A stretch of DNA of 64,000 nucleotides from assembly GCA_949752735.1 (NCBI GenBank), contig OX457042.1:23732875-23796874 (forward strand), read 5' to 3'. Below the pieces are notes generated by a model. The model saw only the letters and a list, made by a program, of their open reading frames with translations. It was not told the DNA's origin and made no database searches. Shown here piece after piece: positions 57,801 through 64,000 of the stretch. Source of the DNA: Lumbricus terrestris (Eukaryota; Annelida; Clitellata; Crassiclitellata; Lumbricidae). Numbering within the stretch: position 1 is the stretch's first letter; every line of letters starts with the position of its first letter. The position numbers and the translations under genes are program-made.

Positions 57801-58349
57801 TGGCCTCTGTCACTGCTTTCAGCGGCCGACCACGCTTCTTCGGAATTTTCGTCGGAACTATGACAATGGGTTCTGGGAAGGATGGAGCGACGACAGTGGA
57901 AGTGTTTTGAAGACCATCGCTCTCTTCACTTCTGTAATCACCCTCGCTTGCGCTGCCTCCCTGTTTTAAAAAAAATGCAAGAACATTGTAGCATTCAATT
58001 AATTCATCTATTTTACTTAATACAAAAACTAAAATATATATTTTGCCAAACATGTCAAAGAAACGTAAACGCATTAAATGCAAAACTGCCATACTACATC
58101 CATCTGAAAGTGCTGCATTGTGTAAAGCATCGTCTAGGACAATAGCAACTTCACTTAACACTGAAACAGCATTCTACATGTGCATTTTTATGCTTCACGT
58201 CAAAACAGAAATCTTTTGACAAAGTTTATGCTTTTCATCACAAATAAACAAACGATCAGTCAATTCCAATACCCATAATTACTTAATTAATTCCGAACAC
58301 TGACCTCATCTGAATCTTCATCGATTAGATTCACGTAGATATGCGACAT
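51664..58349 (-). CDS. Multi-AT-hook nuclear protein, HMGA-like, ten coding exons
   Basis: Ten exons with GT-AG sites join into 294 codons plus a TGA stop; every intron is in phase 0. The protein starts MSHIYVNLIDEDSDE and carries four AT-hooks (KKRGRPLK, KKRGRPRK, KTRGRPRIHP, RPRGRPRVNP). A short charged, possibly helical part follows (YKTEYLRMKRECVKK, DALIDRLTQYLADLG), then a Ser/Glu/Asp-rich tail ending DKDDEESD. AT-hooks bind the minor groove of AT-rich DNA, so a chromatin role in the nucleus is likely. Hook number plus acidic tail recall HMGA, but I do not recognise an orthologue; the YKTEYLRMKRE stretch is not typical of HMGA. Exons 6 and 7 (48 nt each) look like a duplicated hook exon. 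Start chosen as the only Met before the first donor in a sensible context. Confidence 0.88.
51970..52060 (-). mobile_element. CR1/L2-type LINE 3' tail in AT-hook intron
   Basis: CTTATATAGTGCACCTTCAA then CTACTCAGAAGCGCTCCCAG, the reverse of the tail at 46795-46860. Confidence 0.65.
52195..52400 (+). mobile_element. tRNA-derived SINE, copy 3, in AT-hook intron
   Basis: The degraded head (GTGGTTTCAAAACCACC) is followed by the body shared with 9812-10037 (TTGCAATTGCTCGTGCGC, GTGAAACTCTGATTCAGTGT) and the LINE-like end GCGCCTCTGAGTAAAA. Confidence 0.75.
52607..52678 (-). CDS. AT-hook gene exon 9
   Basis: 24 codons, phase 0-0: DALIDRLTQYLADLGHSVDD, then VLRQ. Acceptor CTTATGCAG; donor CGGCAG|gtaaga. 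Confidence 0.9.
52849..53242. mobile_element. hAT-like MITE, TSD gtcaccag, in AT-hook intron
   Basis: Terminal inverted repeats CACGGATGCCACTC are perfect over 14 bp. Perfect 8-bp duplications GTCACCAG lie at 52841-52848 and 53243-53250. 394 bp, no coding capacity; the inside repeats AAAAAGGCTAGA-like words. Confidence 0.93.
53745..54165. repeat. ~33-bp minisatellite in AT-hook intron
   Basis: About 12 units of CCAGTACCTGAATGCATAGA plus AAGAGGA with length changes. The minus-strand open frame over it is an artefact. Confidence 0.93.
54360..54422 (-). CDS. AT-hook gene exon 8
   Basis: 21 codons, phase 0-0: PHGEQSYKTEYLRMKRECVK K. Acceptor TTTTTGCAG; donor AAAAAG|gtatgt. The other two frames contain stops. 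Confidence 0.85.
54858..54905 (-). CDS. AT-hook gene exon 7 (fourth AT-hook)
   Basis: 16 codons: DPSQKRPRGRPRVNPL. Acceptor TTTTGACCAG; donor CCTCTT|gtgagt. Confidence 0.9.
55057..55124. repeat. Long perfect palindrome
   Basis: ATATCAGTCTGACATATATAC and its reverse complement flank an AT-only centre, with about 33-bp arms. It lies in an AT-hook intron. Confidence 0.93.
55125..55185. repeat. 26-bp direct duplication
   Basis: AGAAGTTCTTCACTATCATT followed by GGCATT occurs twice in tandem. Confidence 0.9.
55440..55690 (-). mobile_element. tRNA-derived SINE-like repeat
   Basis: Near 55480-55555 the minus strand reads GTTGTCTTGTGGTTCGCATG then GAGGTTCAAATCTCGG, resembling A and B boxes. The adjacent GCCAGTCCCAAGTCTGGAT block also occurs twice at 25378-25560. 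Confidence 0.5.
55895..55942 (-). CDS. AT-hook gene exon 6 (third AT-hook)
   Basis: 16 codons: DSGKKTRGRPRIHPPK. Acceptor TTTGTGATAG; donor CCAAAA|gtaaga. Same length and layout as exon 7. Confidence 0.9.
56131..56172 (-). CDS. AT-hook gene exon 5
   Basis: 14 codons: EESPFPLVQQAVKT. Acceptor AATTTTTAG; donor AAAACA|gtgagt. Short, so support rests on splice sites and phase. Confidence 0.75.
56739..56792 (-). CDS. AT-hook gene exon 4
   Basis: 18 codons: INIGPKSKIRKIAASSPS. Acceptor CTTTGGCAG; donor CCCAGC|gtaagt. Confidence 0.78.
57277..57303 (-). CDS. AT-hook gene exon 3 (27-nt micro-exon)
   Basis: 9 codons: NNRQKSLLR. Acceptor CTTTGCTCTGCAG; donor CTTCGT|gtaagt. Good sites and phase, but very short, so it could be optional. 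Confidence 0.65.
57384..57545. mobile_element. hAT-like element fragment, TAGGGCTGTA family, copy 2
   Basis: Starts TAGGGCTGTACCAAACATTC and shares AATAGCGGACCAAATAG and CATCTGTTTCTGC with 48812-49065. No right end identified. Confidence 0.5.
57658..57960 (-). CDS. AT-hook gene exon 2 (first and second AT-hooks)
   Basis: 101 codons, phase 0-0. Starts GGSASEGDYRSEESDG, then hook KKRGRPLKAV at about residues 69-76 of the protein, and hook KKRGRPRKAESEK at the end. Acceptor TTTTTAAAACAG; donor GAAAAG|gtagaa. Confidence 0.93.
58305..58349 (-). CDS. AT-hook gene exon 1 (start codon)
   Basis: 15 codons MSHIYVNLIDEDSDE ending at donor GATGAG|gtcagt. The same frame is open upstream of the Met without an acceptor-like boundary, so 5' UTR extends rightward. 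Confidence 0.82.
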
Positions 58350-59570
58350 TTTCAGCAGCCAGAATGACTGTGTGTCTACAAAATAAAATACGAATTTTCT
58401 GACTTGACATACCAACACAACTATTCTGAAGTTAACAACAAGGCTAACGTGTGGTTTAGTGTCACAAATTAATTGCATTGAATGGGTTTCAGCGATGGTT
58501 CAATACAAGTTGGATTGACGAATAGAATTCTTGCTAAATAGAATCTGGATTGATGAAAACAATTTTTGCTTACACAGAAGGGGTCCTGATAAAAATAATC
58601 TAGTTCACCTAGATGTTGGATGGATTAAAACAATTCCTAATTAAACAGGAGTTGTATTCATAAAAATAATTCCTAATTAAATAGAAGCTAGATTGCTTTG
58701 CAAAGAACAATGTGGACTGATGAATAATAATGATGCTACAATGGACAAATATTTTTCGATGCTAAACTATACGTTTACCAAAAATAATATTCTTAAATTC
58801 GTTCTCCACATATAAATCCTTCCAATTATATTATATCTATTGTCCACTTTAATCTAATTACTTCTCATTATTTTCACTACATTAAGAGACATGACATAGT
58901 AGGCGTCGTGCAGCCTATTACATTTTGCATACTTTAAAACACAGCAATCAGCGCTAAATAAAACAAAGGTAATAATCACATCATTTTACACAGTCCTCAA
59001 AAATAGCATAAAACATCGACGTATATTCGTAAAAAAACTCCAGTCCCTTTGGTTGTTAGCTCAACCCATGCGAGACAAGTAGTATTAAAATCAAAACAAA
59101 TACAAAAAATAGCCCAGCCAATGTCACTAACTCTGCGAGCAAATTTGTCCGAATTTTTTTATGTACCTGAATTTTGCCGATTAAAAAAACGGAAGCCCGT
59201 CAAATCTAAAAAATCTTAAATGCGCTTTTTCTACAAGAATAAAATCTTTTATTGCCTCAAAAAGAGGTCGCTTGCCGTTTCTAGTCGCTGAAAAGCGTCT
59301 CGCCCGATTGATCAATTCGCCCAAAAATAGTCAACATATTCGACACTGAAACAATTTAGCACAAATAATAATAAATTATTATTTACGATAATTCCAAATA
59401 TTTTAAATTTAAAGTAGTCGCCTCTTAAATACCTGATTATAATAATTGCGAAATTATGCTAAAATGGTTTGAAGTAAGAGTTTTAATTGCTACCCATTTT
59501 GTATTGTAATGTAAGGGCTCGTGTTGTGAAGTTCAAGCTCAATAGGCATGTAATGCCATACATATGCATA
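58350..59570. other. 5' UTR/promoter side of AT-hook gene; nothing specific recognised
   Basis: 58500-58740 holds diverged ~40-bp repeats around CTAAATAGAATCTGGATTGATG. No CpG-rich core or clear TATA box stands out. Confidence 0.45.
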
Positions 59571-59574
59571 TACT

Positions 59575-59649
59575 AGGCCACAGTATAGATAACATATAGG
59601 TCTAACATATAGCATAGATAACATATAAATGTTATCTATACTGTGGCCT
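59575..59649. repeat. Perfect 21-bp inverted repeat (hairpin)
   Basis: GGCCACAGTATAGATAACAT (59576-59595) and its exact complement (59629-59648) flank a 33-nt loop that contains another TAGATAACATAT. Confidence 0.93.
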
Positions 59650-60339
59650 TGGCTATTATAATAATAGACATAATATACAGCGTGGTTCAAAACGTAAGCC
59701 AAACTGTTTTTCATAGGCCTATATATATATTTTCTTTCTTTCATATATACCTCCAATATTTAGAGAATTAAACCAAGAATATGATTCCTCACCCCAGGGC
59801 CGCAACAAGAACATTTTGTTTGAGTGCGCTGAGCCTTCATTCAGAAAGTAGGGTCGCAAGAATCAACGACCCACATATCTTCAAAAGTTGTTGGACTGCA
59901 AATAATAATGGAAAATAATAATTCATTCGATAGGCAGCGCAAGCTAATAATGAATAATAATTCATTCGATAGGCGGCGCAAGCTACTATCGCATAGAATA
60001 GATAAGTCCACTAAAGATTCCAATCGGCAGATGGCGTTAGTAAAATGGGGCCCTAACTATTAGCATACTGTGCTATTAGTCTATTATATTATATAAAACT
60101 ATTATTTTAATCTAATCTCTTACAGAAAGTCGAAAAATGAAGAGATCATTCGAAATAGGACATGAGAAACGAAAGAAATTGTCTCGACAAACATGGGCGG
60201 AGTTTGGTTGCCGATCTTGGGGGGGCTAAAAAAATTTTCTCGGCCCAAAGCAGTTGATGGCCTATTATGGTCATCGATTTGAAAACCTCATAAAAACATA
60301 CCATTTTTCCGGACAGTGACAGTTCTTTTAAAAAGTCCA

Positions 60340-61130
60340 TTGTTTTGAAATGTTCATAATTGCAAATATAATATTTAAAAAAGGTGTGCAATTGCAAATA
60401 TGTGCTAAAACTGAAAAGTCCATTCTTTTTAAAATGTTCATAATTGCAATTATGGTAAAAAAGGTGTGCAATTGCAAATGTGTGCCAACACTTTAAAAAG
60501 GTGTGCAATTCCAAATGTGAGCTAAAACCAAAAAGTCAATTGTTTTGAAATGTTCATAATTGCAATTATAATATTTAAAAACGGTGTGCAATTGCAAATG
60601 TGTGCTAAAACTGAAAAGTCCATTCTTTTTAAAATGTTCATAATTGCAATTATGGTAAAAAAGGTGTGCAATTGCAAATGTGTGCCAAAACTTTAAAAAG
60701 GTGTGCAATTCCAAATGTGTGCTAAAACTGAAATGTAAATTGTTTTGAAATGTCCATAATTGCAATAATAATAAAAAAGGTGTGCAATTGCAAATTTTTA
60801 CCAAAACTAAAAAAGGTGTGCAATTGCAAATGTGTGCTAAAACTGAAAAGTCTATTGTTTTGAAATGTCCATAATTGCAATTATAATAAAAAGGTGTGCA
60901 AATGCAAATGTGTGCTAAAACTGAAAAGTAAATTGTTTTGAAATGTCCATAATTGCAATTTTAATAAAAAAAAACGGTGTGCAATATTATTGCAATTGTA
61001 TGCCCAAACTAAAAAATGGTGTGCAATTGCAAATGTGTGCTAAAACTAAAAGTCCATTGTTTTGAAATGTCCATAATTGCAATTATAATTTTTAAAAGGT
61101 GTGCAATTGCAAATGTGTGCCAAAACTAAA
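60340..61130. repeat. ~80-100-bp satellite rich in GTGTGCAATTGCAAATG
   Basis: About nine units of GGTGTGCAATTGCAAATGTG, TGCTAAAACTGAAAAGTCCA, TTGTTTTGAAATG and CATAATTGCAATTAT. It lies inside the hAT-like element. Confidence 0.92.
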
Positions 61131-61252
61131 AATTTCAGTTTTCTCAAAAACCTGGCGTGCTGCAAGAACAACAAAACACCACTCCATTCAGCAGACCATT
61201 ATCTACTATAAGAAACAGCTGAAGTTTTACCAGTAGCAAAAAACGTTCAAAT

Positions 61253-62490
61253 TTGTTGGCCAGTGTTACTGGAGTAATGCTGTGCAAACCAGCTTCGCAA
61301 TTACCGAGGCAGCTGAGATCTGTGTCTCGCTCTCTCGCACAAGACGTGACACGCCATCTGGTGCAAAGTTTGATCCTGAGCCGAATTGATACATGCAATG
61401 TTGCCTTTGCCAGCTTGCCACAGCGCAATATCATTCGGCTTCAGGCGGTCATCAATGCTACTGCTCGCCTAGTCCTGCGATTAAATAAGTTCGACCCTAT
61501 TTCTACCGCGAACCGAGACCAGCTTCAGTGGCTTGGAATGGTTCTAGGACGATTGTCGTAATTACCCAAGTAAAGAGAAACATCGTCGGTTTATGTTAAT
61601 TCTTAGATATACACAAAAGGGAGGAGTGAAAATGGCAAAAAAAATTGAATTTCAATTAGCTAGATATGTCAAAAGGTGCCAATAGATCAATAGAACACTG
61701 TGAAAAAATTACAAGATTTTGGATTAATATTTTGATCGCCATTCGCAACTTTTTATTTTGCAATGCTAAGCGACTTCAGAACGATATAGGTAGATTAGTG
61801 TCTACACTCTACACAGAGTCTACAGTCTACAGTCTACACTACACTACAGTCTACACTAGAGTCCACACTCCGAGTCCACAGTCCACACTCCACACTAGTC
61901 CACAGTCTAGTTAAGGTAGTCAGCTAGTCAATAGTCATCTTAATCATGCAATCAGATGCCTTGATTATTACAGTATCTTTGATTTTAAAGTCACAAACAG
62001 TTACAAGGTGAAGTGAGAGAAGTCACGTTTTGACTCGAGCGTCGGCATTAGCTGTCGAGAAGCGACGCGTGCACGGATGAAGCCATCTCGCGATTTCTGT
62101 CCACAAACAGCTATCGCCATGATGCACAAAATGTCTGAACAACCGCGCACAACCGTATACCTCGTGGACAGCATCTGATCGCTGGCAGACGATCCTAGTA
62201 GGTCACGTCTGCGGTCGTCCAAGACCGCCGACGTATCCGACCATGCAACCAAAACTAAAGCCGGCGATCGTGCCTTTCGGGTATATAGCCCATGCATGCG
62301 CTTGGAACTGTCTTCCAGCATCAGTTCAAGAAATAAAAACTCAATCTGCTTTTAGAAAACAGTTGACGCTGCACCTGCTTCCGGGCTGTTTGCATTTATG
62401 CTAAACTTTGACAATAATATAATTAGGTTATGTTTGTAAAGCATCCTAGAAGTAGCTTTCTACCGACGATGCTATATAAATTGTCTTGAT
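61253..62490 (+). pseudogene. CR1/L2-type LINE 3' remnant, interrupted
   Basis: 61253-61555 reads LVQSLILSRIDTCNVAFASL, then RLQAVINATARLVLR (thumb motifs). After about 640 bp of other sequence, 62240-62395 reads GDRAFRVYSPCAWNCLP and FRKQLTLHLL in another frame, then a GCTATATAAATTGTC tail. 61800-61920 is a low-complexity GTCTACA stretch. Confidence 0.8.
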
Positions 62491-62576
62491 TACAATGGCA
62501 AAAAAAACGAATCTTCGCCTTCTTGGGGGGGCTTAGCCCCCCCTAGCCCCTGATAAACTCCGCCCATGTCGACAAA

Positions 62577-63650
62577 AGGAAGCTGCTTCAGCAAGCCAAA
62601 CAAATTCAAATTTCGTTGCACATCCTGATAAGAGCATTAGGCTCAGCCAGACTGAAGATCTTCGAGAAATAAATTAATCACAAATAGAAAGTAAGCCTAC
62701 CTCCAAGAGATTTCGATGACTGTAACAAATGTGACTGACAGAGATTGGAGTTTTGAACCAAGAAAATGTGAAATTATTGTACAGCATTTAACAATTGTCA
62801 ATGAATCAGATAATTCAAAAAAATTCTTTTAAAATCCTTCAAACATTATGATTTATGAGACATGTCACAGTATAAATAATCATTATCTATACTGTGGACA
62901 TGTTGACACTGGAGCAGGATCTCATAGCAATCCAGAATTTCGACGTAGATTCTTAAGTGAGAAGCCTTTGAAAATTAGTTGTGGCCCTGGGCCTCCAAAT
63001 CCTGTCATAGGCCCTGCCTATATGATATTTTATAGGTCCGTGTAATAATCGTTTGCAGCCGTGTAGTAACTGCGCTATAAAATTTTGAAGATAGGATTGG
63101 CACCATTGGCACAGAACGACGAACCGAGCTGGCCAGTCAGCTGCGTTTGTTTAGTTTTCGGTGGGAGTGGCGCAAAAAAGAAAAGGAGCGACGAATAACA
63201 ACAGTCTGGGCTTTAAATTTAAGTTTAGTCGCAATACGGACGCCGAAGAAGTCTTGCTTTGTTGGAAAGATGTTCGCTCACGGAGCAGGAGACGTCTGAA
63301 TTCTACCTGGGACTAATATAGAAGATTCTACCTACTCCTTAATTTTGCCGGGACGGTGTTCGCTCACGGAGCAAGAGACGACGAAATTCTAACCTACTCC
63401 TTCTGCCGAGACGGTGAATTCGAAATTCGTAATATTTTAGGTTAAGCAATAAGTAAAAAATAACGCCTATCATATTGCGTATAGGATATTGGAATAATGT
63501 ATTCAGGGGTAGCCTATCTGTCAGTGTTTAATCTAGTCCCCCCTCCTCTGGGGGGTGGGAAATTGAGGTTTCTGGGGGGAGACAATCGAAGGACGCTCGT
63601 GATGCGCGTAGCACCAGACTGGGAGGGGTAGGGGTATGGGGAGGGGATGT
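62577..63650. other. No gene recognised
   Basis: A short palindrome lies at 62861-62902 (CATGTC.ACAGTATA arms). TGTTCGCTCACGGAGCA occurs twice (63271 and 63358) with shared flanks, an 87-bp spaced duplication. Confidence 0.5.
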
Positions 63651-63654
63651 GCCC

Positions 63655-64000
63655 CTCCAATTAGAAACTTTTTGAATTTCCACATTGCAATGGCAGCATT
63701 TTAAGGTGTCATCTTAACAAAATAGCTACTTTTTCAGTGGCCCATTAGAAACTTTTTGAATTTCCACATTGCAATTGCAGCATTTTAAGGTGTCGTCTTA
63801 ACAAATTAGCTGTACTTTTTGATTAGCCCATTAGAAAATTTTTGAACTTCCACATTGCAATGGCAGCATTTTAAGACGTCATCTTAACAAAATAGCTGCA
63901 CTTTTTAGTGGCCCATTAGAAACTTTTTGAATTTCCACATTGCAATGGCAGCATTTTAAGGTGTCGTCTTAACAAAATAGCTGTACTTTTTCATTAGCAC
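63655..64000. repeat. ~84-bp minisatellite running out of the window
   Basis: Four units of CCCATTAGAAACTTTTTGAA, TTTCCACATTGCAATGGCAG and CATTTTAAGGTGTCATCTTA with few differences. Confidence 0.93.

Larger units (their letters stand above)
60192..62568. mobile_element. 2.4-kb hAT-like element, CATGGGCGGAG family, TSD tcgacaaa
   Basis: Terminal inverted repeats CATGGGCGGAGTTT are perfect over 14 bp, with GGGGGGGCTAA a little further in on both sides. Perfect 8-bp duplications TCGACAAA lie at 60184-60191 and 62569-62576. It holds a satellite array (60340-61130) and CR1/L2-type LINE remnants (61253-62490). No transposase, so non-autonomous. Confidence 0.92.

Overview
The window is repeat-rich animal nuclear DNA. 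It has GT-AG introns, small exons, dense microsatellites, L2/CR1-type LINE tails, tRNA-derived SINEs and many short DNA transposons. There is no bacterial operon, CRISPR array or rRNA. The LINE and SINE tail style (GCGCTATATAAAT) and the SLC6 gene suggest a marine invertebrate, possibly an echinoderm or another invertebrate deuterostome. That assignment is inference.

Layout. Bases 1-8442 hold a young LTR retrotransposon on the minus strand. Its 5' LTR lies at 6505-8442, followed by a tRNA-Leu primer site, a gag-protease frame, no reverse transcriptase or integrase, a polypurine tract, and a 3' LTR cut by the window edge. Bases 10038-30836 carry nine consecutive coding positions (ten exons) of a minus-strand SLC6 sodium/chloride-coupled transporter of the glycine-transporter-like group, covering the N-terminal tail to TM8. 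The TM6 exon is present twice (19357-19460 and 15283-15386). Both copies are 104 nt, open, correctly spliced and in the same phase, which is the arrangement of mutually exclusive exons. They differ in the substrate pocket. The TM9-TM12 exons are not seen and should lie left of the window, which would place the LTR element in an intron, in sense orientation.

Bases 31000-51600 contain no recognisable host gene. They hold microsatellites, minisatellites (one with ten perfect TGACGTCA sites), LINE 3' fragments, SINEs and hAT-like non-autonomous elements. Bases 51664-58349 carry a complete minus-strand gene of ten coding exons for a 294-residue protein with four AT-hooks and an acidic C-terminus, HMGA-like in style. 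Bases 58350-64000 are mostly non-coding, with a 2.4 kb hAT-like element (60192-62568) that contains its own satellite array and LINE debris.

The most striking points are the duplicated TM6 exon pair, the LTR element whose gag frame runs through the primer site into the LTR, the hairpin modules in that element, the CRE minisatellite, and at least six short hAT-like elements whose 8-bp target duplications are still perfect.
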